Shown here in pieces: positions 36,365 through 46,927 of a DNA stretch of 64,000 nucleotides. The notes below the pieces were generated by a model. That model was not told the DNA's origin. It did not search any database and saw nothing but the letters and a program-made list of their open reading frames with translations. Source of the DNA: Streptomyces sp. NBC_00091 (lineage in GTDB: Bacteria > Actinomycetota > Actinomycetes > Streptomycetales > Streptomycetaceae); NCBI RefSeq assembly GCF_026343185.1, contig NZ_JAPEMA010000001.1:1736001-1800000 (forward strand), written 5' to 3'. How positions within the stretch are numbered: position 1 is the first letter of the stretch; every line of letters begins with the position of its first letter. The translations under genes and the position numbers were made by a program.

Positions 36365-37861
36365 TCAGGACGCCGGCCGCCTCCGGGCCAGAACCCGCGC
36401 CCCCACCACCGCCGCCGGCAGCAACGGTTCCGCAGGCACCACAGCCACCGGCACCGCCACCACCGGCTCCGGAGCCGGCACGGCAACGGCGGGAGCAACC
36501 AACGGCTGCGCCGCCTTCCGCAACGCCTCCCACCGAAGCTCCCGCACCCCGGAGTCGTGCCACGCGTCCTCCACCCCACCGCCACCAACGGACCGCACCG
36601 GCCGCGTCCGCCACGCGTGCACCCCCACCGCCAACGGCACGGACAGCACCAGCGTCCACCCCGCCGCCGCGCCCCCCACGGCCCACCACACCGGCCCGAA
36701 GTCCGCCAGCCCCCGCGACCCCAGCGGCCCCGCCGCGGCCGCCGTCAGGCCCGCCATCACCAGCCCGCACACCACCGCGCCCAGCGCCGCCGTCAGCGCG
36801 GTCTCCCCGTACGAGACCTCCCGCGCCCGCCGCACCGCGAACCACCCGACCACCAGCCCGGCCGCCACCGGCACCCCGGCCGCCGCCCACGTCACCGGCG
36901 TCCCCGGCCCCTGCGCCGGCAGCGCCGCCAGCAGCGGGAACCTCGGCAGCGCCGCCGCCCCCTCGAAGCCGAGCGGTGTCGCCACCGCCCCCGCGCCGAG
37001 CGCGAACCCGGGCCCGAGCCCGTACGCCGCGCCCCACACCATGGCGTTCGGGATCAGTGCCAGGGCGAGCAGCAGCACCGCGAACCTCCCCGACCACACC
37101 CCGGTCAGCGTCAGGAACGAGTTCTGCACCTCCGCCGCGTGCCACGTCAGCGAGGCCCCGACCAGCAGGGTCCCGCCGCCCAGCAGGACGAGCACCCCCG
37201 CCGCGCCGGAGCGCAGGGCCAGCGCGTAACGGGGGCGGGCGACGGCCTTGCGTACGCCCCCCGGAACCCAGTCCGGCAGCGGCCCGACCGGCTTGCCCTT
37301 GGCCGCCCACACCCCGCCCGCGGCGGCGAGCACCGCCACCAGCGGGACGTGCCAGGCGGCACTGAGCGGGTCCGCCGGCATCGGCCCGCCGGCGGCGTAC
37401 ACCGTGGCGAGCGCCCCGACGGTGAGGTAGCCGCAGGTCACGGCAGAGAACACGGCACTGGCCGGCAGCACCTCGTCCCCGTCCGCGCCGGCGGCGTCCC
37501 CGGAGGCGCTGCCCAGCCGGGCGGCCCGCCGCATCAGCAGCACGGGCAGCGCCACCAGCAGCAGCGGAATCAGGCCGACGGGTGCCGGCGTCCCCGAGAG
37601 GGTCTCGTAGCGGACGAGTTCCGCGCCGTGGGCCATCAGCCACAGCCCGGCGGCGAGGTGCAGCGCGCCGCCGGGGCCGCTGTCCGGGTAGGGGGAGCTG
37701 ATCCACAGCACGATCACGAGCACGGCCAGGAAGCCGAGCCCCAGTCCGGCGGCCACGGCCCCGCCCAGCACGCAGGCGGCGGCCGCCGGTGAACGACGCC
37801 GCGCGGCCACGGCCTGCGGGGCCGCCGGCAACGGGGTCCCGCGTTCGGTCACTTGGGTCAC
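36365..37861 (-). CDS. DUF6350 family (PerM-like) multi-pass membrane protein
   Basis: A 498-residue protein with about ten TM helices, a Gly/Ala-rich composition, and the layout of the large actinobacterial DUF6350 family, which includes mycobacterial PerM, a protein linked to cell division and persistence. The last 100 residues are cytoplasmic and Val/Pro/Ala-rich. The start is uncertain: GTG at 37861 or at 37852 (the latter preceded by GGGGTG). Location between an intergenic repeat and the HTH-sigma-like gene gives no operon partner. Confidence 0.72.
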   Translation of the reverse strand: MTQVTERGTPLPAAPQAVAARRRSPAAAACVLGGAVAAGLGLGFLAVLVIVLWISSPYPDSGPGGALHLAAGLWLMAHGAELVRYETLSGTPAPVGLIPLLLVALPVLLMRRAARLGSASGDAAGADGDEVLPASAVFSAVTCGYLTVGALATVYAAGGPMPADPLSAAWHVPLVAVLAAAGGVWAAKGKPVGPLPDWVPGGVRKAVARPRYALALRSGAAGVLVLLGGGTLLVGASLTWHAAEVQNSFLTLTGVWSGRFAVLLLALALIPNAMVWGAAYGLGPGFALGAGAVATPLGFEGAAALPRFPLLAALPAQGPGTPVTWAAAGVPVAAGLVVGWFAVRRAREVSYGETALTAALGAVVCGLVMAGLTAAAAGPLGSRGLADFGPVWWAVGGAAAGWTLVLSVPLAVGVHAWRTRPVRSVGGGGVEDAWHDSGVRELRWEALRKAAQPLVAPAVAVPAPEPVVAVPVAVVPAEPLLPAAVVGARVLARRRPAS

Positions 37862-37907
37862 CCCGCCATGGTGCCCTCGACACGCGCTATGTCCGGGTAA
37901 CAGGCGA

Positions 37908-37935
37908 TTGACCGTGGTGTCGCTCAATATACGTT
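37908..37935 (+). promoter_or_regulatory. Candidate promoter of the HTH/sigma-like gene
   Basis: TTGACC (37908-37913) and TACGTT (37930-37935) with 16 bases between, in an unusually AT-rich stretch (37925-37948) for this genome, 45 bases before the ATG at 37981. Confidence 0.5.
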
Positions 37936-37980
37936 TATGTACTTTATCGCCCAGAACTGCCGGGTCGCGGGGAGTGTGGC

Positions 37981-39567
37981 ATGACACAAGACGTCGAGAC
38001 GGCCTCCGGCTCGGAGCTGGGCCTCCCGTCCCCCCAGGAGCGGCGGCGGCTGCGCGAGTCGGGCGGGCTGACGTACGAGGAGGTCGCGGCGGAGGTGGGC
38101 GTCACCCCGGTCACCGTCCGCTCCTGGGAGTGCGGGCGCACCGAACCGCGCGGGCGCACGCGCGAGGCGTACGCGGAACTCCTGGACCGGCTCGCGACCG
38201 CCGGGCCCGCCCCCGTGCGCCACGCGGGCGGACGGACCGGCGGGCCGCCGACCCGGCCCAGACCCGCCGCCAAGCGCGCCGCGAAACCGCCGGCCGCCCT
38301 GCCGCGCCACGAAACCCGCCCCCCGACCCGCCCCGCCCCACCCCCCACCACAGCACCCACCCCGACGGCCTACCGCCCCCCGCAGCCGGAACTCACCCCC
38401 ACGCCCGACCGGCCCACCCAGCCGGAACTCACCGCGCCGGCAACCGCCCCGCCCCCGGATCCGGCCCCTGCCCCAGGGGCCCCCACCACCCAGGCGGCGC
38501 CCACCACCCAGGCGGCCCCCGCCCCCCAGGCCGACCCGGCCCCTGCCGCGGAACCCGCCACACCCGCGGCCGACCGCCCGGTGGCCCCGGCGGAGCCGGC
38601 CACCCCGGAGGCCGTCCGGCCTGCCGATCCGCCCGCCACCCCGGCGGAGCCGGCCTCCCCGGCGGCCCCCGCCGAAGCGGAACCCCCCGCACCGGCAACC
38701 CCGCAGGGGCCCTGGCGGGGGCCGTGGCAAGGACCCTGGCAAGGGCCCCCCTTCCGCCGGCCCGCCGACGCCTTCGACGCCCTCTACACCCACACCGCGC
38801 CCGCGCTCGTCCGCCAGGCCTACCTGCTCACCGGCCGCCGCGCCCTCGCCCTGCACTCCGTGGAGCAGGCGTTCCGTCAGGCCTGGGGCCGCTGGCCCGA
38901 GGTGGCCACCGACCCCGACCCCGTCGGCTGGGTGCGCTCGGTCGCGTACGAGTACGCCCTCTCCCCCTGGCACCGGCTGCGCCGGGCCCACCGGCACCCC
39001 GACAAACCCCCGGCCGACCCCGCCGACCGGATCCTGCTGGACGCCCTGCTCGCGCTTCCGCCCGTGCTCCGCCGGACCGTGCTGCTCTACGACGGCGTCG
39101 GCCTCGACCTGCCCGACACCGCCGCCGAGACCGAGGCCAGCACCCCCGCCACCGGCAACCGCCTGCTCCGCGCGCACGCCGAACTCGCCGGCCGGGTCCC
39201 CGAGCTGGTCGGCGTACCGCCGGAGGGTCGGTCGGCCCTGCTGCGCGAGCGGCTCGGCACGGTCCGGCCCGCCGTACGGCTCGAGCCGCACCCGGCCGAC
39301 CTCGTACGCACCGTCTGCGAGCACCGCGCCCGGCGGCTGACGCGGGCCGCGCTCGCCCTGACCGCGGTGATCGCCGCGGCGACCGCGTACACGACCGTCA
39401 CCGCGCCCGACCGGTACGAGCCCCCGCTCGCACCGGGCGCGAGCGTTTCCGGCGTCCCGCCCCACAGCGGCCCGCAGCGGCTCACCGAACAGAGCCGCGA
39501 GCTCCAGGACCAGCTGCGCGCCCACCCGGCCGCCGGGCCCAACCGCCTCTCCCCGAGCACCGAATGA
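37981..39567 (+). CDS. XRE-type HTH protein fused to a sigma-factor-like domain and TM helix
   Basis: A 528-residue protein. Residues about 18-60 are an XRE helix-turn-helix ([40 protein letters not shown]). A Pro/Ala/Thr-rich linker of about 190 residues follows. Next (about 255-420) comes a region like ECF sigma domains ([78 protein letters not shown]), apparently degenerate. One TM helix ([19 protein letters not shown]) and a short outer tail end it. The ATG follows GGGGAG. It may be a membrane-tethered regulator; DNA binding by the N-terminus is likely, sigma activity doubtful. Confidence 0.75.
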   Translation: MTQDVETASGSELGLPSPQERRRLRESGGLTYEEVAAEVGVTPVTVRSWECGRTEPRGRTREAYAELLDRLATAGPAPVRHAGGRTGGPPTRPRPAAKRAAKPPAALPRHETRPPTRPAPPPTTAPTPTAYRPPQPELTPTPDRPTQPELTAPATAPPPDPAPAPGAPTTQAAPTTQAAPAPQADPAPAAEPATPAADRPVAPAEPATPEAVRPADPPATPAEPASPAAPAEAEPPAPATPQGPWRGPWQGPWQGPPFRRPADAFDALYTHTAPALVRQAYLLTGRRALALHSVEQAFRQAWGRWPEVATDPDPVGWVRSVAYEYALSPWHRLRRAHRHPDKPPADPADRILLDALLALPPVLRRTVLLYDGVGLDLPDTAAETEASTPATGNRLLRAHAELAGRVPELVGVPPEGRSALLRERLGTVRPAVRLEPHPADLVRTVCEHRARRLTRAALALTAVIAAATAYTTVTAPDRYEPPLAPGASVSGVPPHSGPQRLTEQSRELQDQLRAHPAAGPNRLSPSTE

Positions 39568-39570
39568 AGA

Positions 39571-39613
39571 ACGGGCGTGGCCCGCACCCCGAGGGGGTGC
39601 GGGCCACGCCCGT
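39571..39613. terminator. Strong bidirectional terminator between HTH/sigma-like gene and sucD
   Basis: A perfect 20-bp stem (39571-39590 with 39594-39613) with a 3-base loop, immediately after the stop at 39567 and just before the convergent sucD stop at 39643. Three copies of CGTACATC-type repeats follow. Confidence 0.95.
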
Positions 39614-39642
39614 ACATCCGTACATCCGTACAGCAGAGCTGC

Positions 39643-40560
39643 CTACTGGGCGGCGTTCAGGATCTCGCGCGCCAGCTTGGCGGTCTCGGTCGGCGTCTTG
39701 CCGACCTTCACGCCCGCGGCCTCGAGGGCCTCCTTCTTGGCCTGTGCGGTGCCAGAAGAACCGGAGACGATGGCGCCGGCGTGGCCCATGGTCTTGCCCT
39801 CGGGGGCGGTGAAGCCCGCGACGTAACCGACGACCGGCTTGGTGACGTTCTTCGCGATGAAGTCCGCCGCACGCTCCTCGGCGTCGCCGCCGATCTCGCC
39901 GATCATGACGATGAGCTCGGTCTCCGGGTCGGCCTCGAAGGCCTCCAGGGCGTCGATGTGCGTGGTGCCGATGACCGGGTCGCCACCGATGCCGACGGCG
40001 GAGGTGAAGCCGATGTCGCGCAGCTCGTACATCATCTGGTAGGTCAGCGTGCCCGACTTGGACACGAGACCGATCTTGCCGGGCTTGGTGATGTCGCCCG
40101 GGATGATGCCGGCGTTGGACTGGCCGGGGGTGATCAGACCCGGGCAGTTCGGGCCGATGATCCGGGTCTTGTTGCCCTTGGCGGTCGCGTACGCCCAGAA
40201 GGCGGCGGAGTCGTGCACCGCGATGCCCTCGGTGATGACGACGGCCAGCGGGATCTCGGCGTCGATGGCCTCGACGACGGCGGCCTTGGCGAAGGCCGGC
40301 GGGACGAAGAGGACGGAGACGTTGGCGCCCGTCTTTTCCATCGCCTCGGCGACCGAGCCGAAGACCGGGACCTCGACGGAAGTCGAGTCGCCCGTCTCCG
40401 ACGGGACGTCGAAGTCGACGGTGGTGCCGGCCTTGCGCGGGTTCACGCCGCCGACGATGTTGGTGCCGTCAGCCAGCATCAGCTTGGTGTGCTTCATGCC
40501 CGTGGCACCGGTCATGCCCTGGACGATGACCTTGCTGTCCTTGTTGAGGAAGATAGCCAT
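39643..40560 (-). CDS. sucD: Succinyl-CoA synthetase alpha subunit
   Basis: A 305-residue subunit with the CoA-binding N-terminal fold ([22 protein letters not shown]), NCPGLITPG, and the phospho-histidine site [13 protein letters not shown]. It joins SucC to form succinyl-CoA synthetase, which makes ATP or GTP in the TCA cycle. ATG at 40560 is 21 bases after the sucC stop, so the two genes are one operon that ends at the 20-bp hairpin. Confidence 0.97.
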   Translation of the reverse strand: MAIFLNKDSKVIVQGMTGATGMKHTKLMLADGTNIVGGVNPRKAGTTVDFDVPSETGDSTSVEVPVFGSVAEAMEKTGANVSVLFVPPAFAKAAVVEAIDAEIPLAVVITEGIAVHDSAAFWAYATAKGNKTRIIGPNCPGLITPGQSNAGIIPGDITKPGKIGLVSKSGTLTYQMMYELRDIGFTSAVGIGGDPVIGTTHIDALEAFEADPETELIVMIGEIGGDAEERAADFIAKNVTKPVVGYVAGFTAPEGKTMGHAGAIVSGSSGTAQAKKEALEAAGVKVGKTPTETAKLAREILNAAQ

Positions 40561-40581
40561 GTGAGTCTTTGACCTCTGCCC

Positions 40582-41760
40582 TTACTTCGCAGCCGCGAGC
40601 TCGGCGGCCTTGTCGGCCGCGCCGTCCATGGTGTCCACGCGCTGGACCAGCGGGTGGTTGGCGTCCGAGAGGATCTTGCGACCCAGCTCGGCGTTGTTGC
40701 CGTCGAGGCGGACGACCAGCGGCTTGGTGACCGCCTCGCCCCGGTCCTCGAGCAGCTGCAGCGCCTGGACGATGCCGTTGGCGACCTCGTCACACGCGGT
40801 GATGCCACCGAAGACGTTGACGAACACGGACTTGACGTCCGGGTCGCCCAGGATGATCTCGAGGCCGTTGGCCATGACGGCGGCGGAGGCGCCACCGCCG
40901 ATGTCGAGGAAGTTGGCGGGCTTGACGCCGCCATGGTTCTCACCGGCGTACGCGACGACGTCGAGGGTGCTCATGACGAGACCCGCGCCGTTGCCGATGA
41001 TGCCGACCTCGCCGTCAAGCTTGACGTAGTTGAGGTTCTTCGCCTTGGCGGCGGCCTCGAGCGGGTTCGCGGCCGCGTGGTCCACGAACTCCTCGTGGCC
41101 CGGCTGGCGGAACTCGGCGTTCTCGTCGAGCGAGACCTTGCCGTCGAGCGCGATGACGTCGCCGTTGGCGACCTTCGCGAGCGGGTTGACCTCGACGAGG
41201 AGCGCGTCCTCGGCGATGAAGGTCGCCCACAGGGTCACGAGGACCTCGGCGACCTGCTCGGCGACCTCGGCCGGGAACTGCGCCAGCGCGACGATCTCGC
41301 GGGCCTTCTCGATGGTCACGCCCTCGTTGGCGTTCACCGGGACCTTGGCGAGCTTCTCCGGGGTCTCCTCGGCGACCTGCTCGATGTCCATGCCGCCCGC
41401 AACCGAGGCCATGGCCAGGAAGGTGCGGTTGGTCCGGTCGAGGAGGTACGAGACGTAGTACTCCTCGAGGATCTCCGGCGCGGTCTCGGCGATCATCACC
41501 TTGTGGACCGTGTGGCCCTTGATGTCCATGCCGAGGATGTCCGTCGCGCGTGCGACGGCCTCGTCGGGGGTGGCGGCGAGCTTCACGCCACCGGCCTTGC
41601 CGCGGCCGCCGACCTTCACCTGGGCCTTGACGACCGACTTGCCGCCCAGCTTCTCGGTGGCCTCGCGAGCCGCCTCAGGCGTGTCGATGACTTCACCGGC
41701 CAGCACCGGTACACCGTGCTTGGCGAAGAGGTCCCTCGCCTGGTACTCGAACAGGTCCAC
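40582..41760 (-). CDS. sucC: Succinyl-CoA synthetase beta subunit
   Basis: A 392-residue subunit with the ATP-grasp domain ([42 protein letters not shown]) and the C-terminal CoA-ligase domain ([73 protein letters not shown]). First gene of sucCD. The start codon at 41760 is GTG. Its upstream gap holds a 16-bp imperfect palindrome at 41843-41858. Confidence 0.97.
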   Translation of the reverse strand: MDLFEYQARDLFAKHGVPVLAGEVIDTPEAAREATEKLGGKSVVKAQVKVGGRGKAGGVKLAATPDEAVARATDILGMDIKGHTVHKVMIAETAPEILEEYYVSYLLDRTNRTFLAMASVAGGMDIEQVAEETPEKLAKVPVNANEGVTIEKAREIVALAQFPAEVAEQVAEVLVTLWATFIAEDALLVEVNPLAKVANGDVIALDGKVSLDENAEFRQPGHEEFVDHAAANPLEAAAKAKNLNYVKLDGEVGIIGNGAGLVMSTLDVVAYAGENHGGVKPANFLDIGGGASAAVMANGLEIILGDPDVKSVFVNVFGGITACDEVANGIVQALQLLEDRGEAVTKPLVVRLDGNNAELGRKILSDANHPLVQRVDTMDGAADKAAELAAAK

Positions 41761-42039
41761 GCGCGTCCGTCCCTTGTCTTAAAAGATTCGCAGTGATTCG
41801 CGGTTTGTCTGCTATCTGCGTGGGCGTGCCGCGGAGGGCAACGTGACGGCGCTGTCACTAGGAAGGCGCACACGGTGACCGTGGACGCGGCATGTCCGTC
41901 TCGCAGGTTATCCCCGTGGGACGTAGGTCCCTAAATCGCAGATCACACCTGAGCGGTGATACCTGTCACAGATCGCCTCACGCCGCAACTGCATCTTCGT
42001 GCGATCCGCCGATTTCCCTCCGCACCGGGGCAGACCTCG
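41761..42039 (-). promoter_or_regulatory. sucCD upstream region
   Basis: A 279-base gap between the VWA gene stop and the sucC start. It holds an imperfect 16-bp palindrome GTGACGGCGCTGTCAC (41843-41858; outer arms GTGAC/GTCAC perfect) that could be an operator, and an AT-rich TCTTTTAA segment near 41780. No gene is seen. Confidence 0.45.
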
Positions 42040-43194
42040 TCAGGGGATCGGCAGGGGGCGCTTCTCCAGCGCGGCCGCCATCACCTCCGGGAACAGGTCG
42101 GGGGTGCAGGCGAAGGCGGGCGCGCCCAGCGCGGCCAGTGCCGCCGCGTGCTCGCGGTCGTAGGCGGGGGCGCCCTCGTCGGACAGTGCGAGCAGGGTCA
42201 CGAACTCCACACCGGCCCCCTTCATCGCGGCCACCCGCTTCAGCATCTCGTTGCGTATGCCGCCCTCGTAGAGGTCACTGATCAGGACGACGACCGTGTC
42301 GGCTGGCCGGGTGATCTTCGACTGGCAGTAGGCGAGGGCGCGGTTGATGTCGGTGCCGCCGCCGAGCTGGGTGCCGAACAGGACGTCGACCGGGTCGTCG
42401 AGCTGATCGGTCAGGTCGACCACCGCCGTGTCGAAGACGACGAGCCGGGTGGCGATCGACCGCATGGAGGCGAGGACCGCCCCGAAGACGGAGGCGTAGA
42501 CGACCGAGGCCGCCATCGAGCCCGACTGGTCGATGCAGAGGATCACCTCCTTCTTCACCGACTGCGAGGCCCGGCCGTAGCCGACGAGCCGCTCGGGCAC
42601 GACGGTCCGGTACTCGGGGAGGTAGTTCTTCAGGTTGGCCCGGATGGTCCGGTCCCAGTCGATGTCCCGGTGGCGGGGGCGGCTGATCCGCGCCGAGCGG
42701 TCCAGTGCGCCCGTGAGGGTGGCCCGGGTGCGGGTCGCGAGGCGCTTCTCCAGCTGTTCGACCACCTTGCGGACCACGGCCCGCGCCGTCTCCTTGGTGG
42801 TGTCGGGCATGGCCTTGTTCAGCGACAGCAGGGTGCCGACCAGGTGGACGTCCGGCTCGACCGCCTCGAGCATCTCCGGCTCCAGCAGGAGCGCGGACAG
42901 GCCGAGCCGCTCGATGGCGTCCCGCTGCATGACCTGGACCACCGGGCCGGGGAAGTACGTACGGATGTCCCCGAGCCAGCGCGCCACGCGCGGCGCGCTG
43001 CCCCCGAGCCCGGCCGACCGCTCCCCCTGGGGCCGGCCGGCACCGCCGCCGTAGAGCGCCTCCAGCGCCCCGTCCATCGCCGCGTCCCGCCCGCTCAGCG
43101 CGCGGCCCGTCCCGTCGCACTCGCCGCCGCCGAGCACCAGCCGCCATCGGCGCAGCCGCTCGCCTCCGGCGGTTTCCGGGTCCCTCTCCGTCAT
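42040..43194 (-). CDS. VWA-domain protein of the MoxR/DUF5682 operon
   Basis: A 384-residue cytoplasmic protein. The C-terminal half is a von Willebrand factor A domain with a complete MIDAS: DQSGSM (Asp222-x-Ser-x-Ser), GGGTDINRAL and ISDLYEGG. The N-terminal half is helical (RRWRLVLGG, VVQVMQRDAIERLGL, RKVVEQLEKRLATRTRATL). No TM helix or signal is seen. VWA/MoxR pairs act as metal-dependent assembly or remodelling machines. ATG at 43194 follows GAGGGG. It is third in the operon after MoxR and DUF5682, beyond a 234-base gap that contains a repeat copy, so it may be partly uncoupled. Confidence 0.88.
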   Translation of the reverse strand: MTERDPETAGGERLRRWRLVLGGGECDGTGRALSGRDAAMDGALEALYGGGAGRPQGERSAGLGGSAPRVARWLGDIRTYFPGPVVQVMQRDAIERLGLSALLLEPEMLEAVEPDVHLVGTLLSLNKAMPDTTKETARAVVRKVVEQLEKRLATRTRATLTGALDRSARISRPRHRDIDWDRTIRANLKNYLPEYRTVVPERLVGYGRASQSVKKEVILCIDQSGSMAASVVYASVFGAVLASMRSIATRLVVFDTAVVDLTDQLDDPVDVLFGTQLGGGTDINRALAYCQSKITRPADTVVVLISDLYEGGIRNEMLKRVAAMKGAGVEFVTLLALSDEGAPAYDREHAAALAALGAPAFACTPDLFPEVMAAALEKRPLPIP

Positions 43195-43224
43195 CTGCCG
43201 ATCCCCTCGACTCGTTCCGTGTGT

Positions 43225-43343
43225 GCCGCTGCGCGGGGCCGATTCCCCTCCCCGCCCTTCCACCGTTCCTCCCCCAGCTACCGCTGGGTGGTGCCCCCAG
43301 GGCTCTGCCCGGACCCGCGCCTCAAGCGCCGGCGGGGCTGAAT
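43225..43343. repeat. Intergenic GC-rich repeat (family copy 4)
   Basis: It runs GCTGCGCGGGG, CCCCTCCCCGCCCTTCCACC, CCCCCAGCTACCGCTGGG, GGACCCGCGCCTCAAGCGCCGGCGGGGCTG. These are the same blocks as copies 1-3, here between two genes of the same strand (VWA and DUF5682). The 75 bases after it are C-rich low-complexity sequence. Confidence 0.7.
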
Positions 43344-43428
43344 GTGCTGGCCCGCCCCGCCAGGGCGGCCGCAGCCGCCCGACCACCGACCCCCGGCCCC
43401 CGGCCCCCGGACCCCGGACCCCGGAGCG

Positions 43429-45690
43429 TCAGGCGGCCGCAGCAGTGAGCAGGAGCCGGGCCAGCCCGACCATCGCGTCGGCCCGGGCCGGGTCCAGGTC
43501 CGGGGCGAAGCCCGCGGGGGCCGCCCCGGAGGCCGCGGACGCCGCACGGGCGCCCGGGCCGCGCCGGACCAGCTCGCCCAGGGTCCGCTTCACACCCGGC
43601 TCGTACGCCCCGAAGGTGCGCCGCAGCAGCGGCAGTACGTCGATGAAGGCGCCCTCCGGCACCGACACCAGCCAGGCGTCGATCAGGCCCAGCAGCCGCT
43701 CGTCGTGGACCAGCAGCGTCCCGCCGCCCGCTCCCCCGCCGGCGAACCCCTCGATCCAGCCCGCCGCGTCGGCCGGGGAGCCCGCTGGGGACAGGGCGAG
43801 CCCCATCAGCCGCGCCGTCTCCTCCGCCGGGAGCCGGCCCTCGTCCAGCAGCAGCCGCGCGGCCCGGCCGCGTATCTGCCCGGGTACGCTCTCCCGCCCG
43901 GCCAGCGTCCGCAGCACCGCCGACCAGCGCTCCCGGAGCCCCTGGTCCGTGTCGGCCAGCAGCCCGACCGCTCCGTGCACCCCGTCGATGTGGCCCCGGA
44001 GCTCCGCCGCCCCGTCGGCGTCGAGCCCGGCGGCGCAGGCCGGCGGCAGGGCCACGCAGATCCGCTCGGCCAGCCCGGCGGCGACCGTGCCGAGGGCCGC
44101 CGCGTCCGTCCCCCGCACGTCCCCGTACCGCAGCGAACGCGCCAGCGCGGGCAGCGCCTTGGCCAGCCGCGCCACGTCGGTGTCCAGGGCGGCCCGGTCC
44201 GCGAGCGCCCGCAGTACGGCGGGCAGCGCCTGCGACAGCCCGGCCAGCAGGCACCGCTCGGCCAGAGCCGTGACCTCTCCCAGCTCCTCGGCGCCCGCCG
44301 CGTCGGCCTCCGCCCTGGCGGTGGCCGCCCCCAGGACGGTGGTGCCCCAGATCCCGGCCTCGGCGACCCGCACCGACAGCTCCGGCTCCCAGCACAGGCG
44401 CCAGGTCTCCCGGAAAGTGCCCGTGCCGCCGCGGGAGGCGGTGGGTATGCCCCAGTCGACCCCGAGCAGCCGCAGCCGGTGCAACAGCAGGGACTTGGCC
44501 GCGTCGGAGTCCTTGCGCAGGTCCAGCTCCAGGTCGCGCCGCTGCGCCTCGGCCTTGAGCCGCAGGGAGCGCTGCCGGCGGGTGAGGTCCCGCTGGAGCG
44601 GTACGACGGGCGCCGCGTCCGGGACCTCGCCGAGCACGTCCCCGACCACGAGCCGGTCCTCGACCAGCGCGAGCGGTATGTCGGAGCCGTCGCACATCAC
44701 GGCCCGGACCGCCTCCAGGGTCTCGGTGAGCCCGGGCAGCGGGCGGCCCCGCACGGCGGCCAGGGTCTCGGCCAGCCGCACGGCCTCGATGACGTGCGCC
44801 GAGGAGACCTGCCGGTCCTCCTCCCGCAGCAGTCCGGCGACCTTGGTCAGCCACCGCTCCACCGGCCGGTCGCGGGCCGCGAAGAGGTGCGCGTACCAGC
44901 CCGGCGAGGTGATGCCCGCGCCGTATCCGCCGGCCCGGGCGAGCCTGCGGTGGGTCCACGGCACCCAGGTGGTCTCCACCTTGACCTTGGGCAGCCCGCC
45001 GAGCAGTGCCTTGTCCGCCGCCACCGTGGACCTGGCCCGCAGCGCCGGGACGTGCCAGGCGCCGCACACCACGGCGTAGTCCTCGCCGAACTCCCGGCGG
45101 GCCGCCCGCATCCGCTGGCGCATGTACGCCTCGCGGACCAGGTCGCGGGACCGGCCGCCGTCCCCGTAGGTCTCGCGCAGGGCTTCCATGGCCTCCGCCA
45201 CGGCCTCGAAGGCGGCCAGCGGGTCCCTGGCCTCCCCCGTGGCCCGGTGCTCGACCACGTCCTCCCACCAGTGCTCGGGATCCTCGTACCCGGCGGTCCG
45301 GGCCAGCACACCGAGCGGGTCCACGGGCAGGGAGTCCGGCTCGTCGCCCTCGGGCCCGGCGGCCAGCGTGTGCGTGGCCGGCAGGTCGATGAAGCGCACC
45401 GGCACCTCCCGGGCCGGCGCCCAGCGGATGGCGACCCACTCCGGGGAGAAGGCGGCCAGCGGCCAGAACGCGGCCCGGCCGGGATCGTCCGCCGCGTGCG
45501 CGAGCAGGGCGACGGGCGGGCGCATCCCGGGCTCGGCGGCCAGCGCGAGCAGCGCGTCCCCCTCGGGCGGCCCCTCGATCAGCACGGCCCGCGGCTGCGC
45601 CCGGTCCAGGGCGGCGCGTACGGCCCGGGCGGAGCCGGGCCCGTGGTGGCGCACGCCCAGCAGCAGCGGCCCCGCGGCCCCCGGGCTCAT
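43429..45690 (-). CDS. DUF5682 family protein
   Basis: A 753-residue soluble protein, Ala/Leu/Arg-rich, that matches the large DUF5682 family found with MoxR and VWA genes. Its N-terminal third (LLLGVRHHGPGSARAVRAALDRAQPRAVLIEGPPEGD, VRFIDLPATHTL, FGEDYAVVCGAWHVPAL) recalls the TraB/ChaN-like fold with conserved His and Glu (HHGPGS, EGPPEGD). The middle and end are helical repeats. Activity is unknown; the N-terminal His/Glu pairs would allow metal-dependent hydrolysis. ATG at 45690 overlaps the MoxR stop by 4 bases (ATGA). Confidence 0.8.
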   Translation of the reverse strand: MSPGAAGPLLLGVRHHGPGSARAVRAALDRAQPRAVLIEGPPEGDALLALAAEPGMRPPVALLAHAADDPGRAAFWPLAAFSPEWVAIRWAPAREVPVRFIDLPATHTLAAGPEGDEPDSLPVDPLGVLARTAGYEDPEHWWEDVVEHRATGEARDPLAAFEAVAEAMEALRETYGDGGRSRDLVREAYMRQRMRAARREFGEDYAVVCGAWHVPALRARSTVAADKALLGGLPKVKVETTWVPWTHRRLARAGGYGAGITSPGWYAHLFAARDRPVERWLTKVAGLLREEDRQVSSAHVIEAVRLAETLAAVRGRPLPGLTETLEAVRAVMCDGSDIPLALVEDRLVVGDVLGEVPDAAPVVPLQRDLTRRQRSLRLKAEAQRRDLELDLRKDSDAAKSLLLHRLRLLGVDWGIPTASRGGTGTFRETWRLCWEPELSVRVAEAGIWGTTVLGAATARAEADAAGAEELGEVTALAERCLLAGLSQALPAVLRALADRAALDTDVARLAKALPALARSLRYGDVRGTDAAALGTVAAGLAERICVALPPACAAGLDADGAAELRGHIDGVHGAVGLLADTDQGLRERWSAVLRTLAGRESVPGQIRGRAARLLLDEGRLPAEETARLMGLALSPAGSPADAAGWIEGFAGGGAGGGTLLVHDERLLGLIDAWLVSVPEGAFIDVLPLLRRTFGAYEPGVKRTLGELVRRGPGARAASAASGAAPAGFAPDLDPARADAMVGLARLLLTAAAA

Positions 45691-46793
45691 GCCGTCACCT
45701 CCCGGCAGGCGCGGTAGAAGTCCTTCCAGCCGTCCCGCTCGCGCACGACCGCCTCGAGGTACTCCTGCCAGACGACCCGGTCGGCGGCCGGGTCGCGGAC
45801 GACGGCGCCGAGGATCCCGGCGGCCACGTCGGTGGGGCGCAGGACGCCGTCCCCGAAGTGCGCGGCCAGGGCCAGTCCGCCGGTGACCACGGAGATGGCC
45901 TCGGCGGTGGAGAGGGTGCCGCTCGGCGACTTCACCTTGGTGCGGCCGTCGTCGGTGACCCCGTCGCGCAGCTCCCGGAAGACGGTGACGACGCGGCGGA
46001 TCTCCTCCAGGCCCTCGGGCGCGGCGGGCAGGTCCAGGGCGCGGCCCATCTGGTCCACGCGGCGGGCGACGATGTCCACCTCGGCGTCGGCGGTGGCCGG
46101 CAGGGGCAGCACCACGGTGTTGAAGCGGCGGCGCAGCGCGCTGGAGAGCTCGTTCACCCCGCGGTCGCGGTCGTTGGCGGTGGCGATGAGGTTGAAGCCG
46201 CGCACGGCCTGCACCTCATCGCCGAGCTCCGGTATCGGGAGCGTCTTCTCGGACAGGACGGTGATGAGGGTGTCCTGGACGTCGGCGGGGATGCGCGTGA
46301 GCTCCTCGACCCGGGCGGTCATGCCCTCGGCCATGGCCCGCATGACGGGGCTGGGGACGAGGGCTTCGCGGCTGGGGCCGTGGGCGAGGAGGCGGGCGTA
46401 GTTCCAGCCGTAGCGGATGGCCTCCTCGGGGGTTCCGGCCGTGCCCTGGACCAGGAGGGTGGAGTCGCCGCTGACGGCGGCGGCGAGGTGTTCGGACACC
46501 CAGGTCTTGGCGGTGCCGGGGACGCCGAGCAGGAGCAGGGCCCGGTCGGTCGCGAGCGTGGTGACGGCGACCTCGACGATCCGGCGCGGGCCGACGTACT
46601 TGGGTGTGATGACGGTGCCGTCGGCGAGCGTGCCGCCCTGCAGGTAGGTGGCCACGGCCCACGGGGAGAGCTTCCAGCGGGCCGGGCGGGGCCGGTCGTC
46701 GGCGGCTGCCAGGGCTTTCAGTTCGTGCGCGAAGGCGTCTTCGGCGTGCGGGCGCAGTACCTCGGTACCGGTGCCGTTCTCGGGCGTGGTCAT
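45687..46793 (-). CDS. MoxR-family AAA+ ATPase
   Basis: A 368-residue AAA+ protein with Walker A GVPGTAKT (residues 90-97), a Walker B-like VEELTRIPADVQDTLITVLSEK in which the hydrophobic lead is weak, sensor 1 FNLIATANDRD, and arginine finger SSALRRRFN. The C-terminal lid (TAEAISVVTGGLALAAHFG) is intact. MoxR proteins act as chaperones or remodellers with VWA partners. First gene of the minus-strand operon. Its promoter contains an upstream TTGTCAGTG element mirrored by the divergent SWIM gene. GGAGGGGG precedes the ATG. Confidence 0.93.
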   Translation of the reverse strand: MTTPENGTGTEVLRPHAEDAFAHELKALAAADDRPRPARWKLSPWAVATYLQGGTLADGTVITPKYVGPRRIVEVAVTTLATDRALLLLGVPGTAKTWVSEHLAAAVSGDSTLLVQGTAGTPEEAIRYGWNYARLLAHGPSREALVPSPVMRAMAEGMTARVEELTRIPADVQDTLITVLSEKTLPIPELGDEVQAVRGFNLIATANDRDRGVNELSSALRRRFNTVVLPLPATADAEVDIVARRVDQMGRALDLPAAPEGLEEIRRVVTVFRELRDGVTDDGRTKVKSPSGTLSTAEAISVVTGGLALAAHFGDGVLRPTDVAAGILGAVVRDPAADRVVWQEYLEAVVRERDGWKDFYRACREVTA

Positions 46794-46837
46794 GGTCCCC
46801 CTCCAATGCTCGGCAGCCGTTCCCGACTGCTGGATCC

Positions 46838-46927
46838 ACCGTGCACCATGCCACTGACAACGCCCCCTGCTCCGGCCGTTGTTGCAGGTCAGAGCGATTG
46901 TCAGTGGGGGTCTCTACGGTGGTTCAC
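46838..46927. promoter_or_regulatory. Divergent pair of RecA-NDp-like (DNA-damage type) promoters
   Basis: Perfect 10-bp inverted copies of TTGTCAGTGG lie at 46860-46851 (minus) and 46898-46907 (plus). On the plus strand TTGTCAGTG is followed after 8 bases by TACGGT (46915-46920), an exact fit to the mycobacterial RecA-NDp pattern TTGTCRGTG-N8-TAnnnT. ATG follows 7 bases later, so the SWIM message should be leaderless. On the minus strand TTGTCAGTG is followed after 8 bases by CACGGT (46843-46838), one base off. This promoter type answers to DNA damage through PafBC in mycobacteria. Confidence 0.85.

Noticed and set aside
41843..41858. A Crp-type operator before sucC
   Set aside because: The outer arms match GTGAC/GTCAC, but the spacing differs from the Streptomyces Crp pattern I know, so only an unassigned palindrome is reported.
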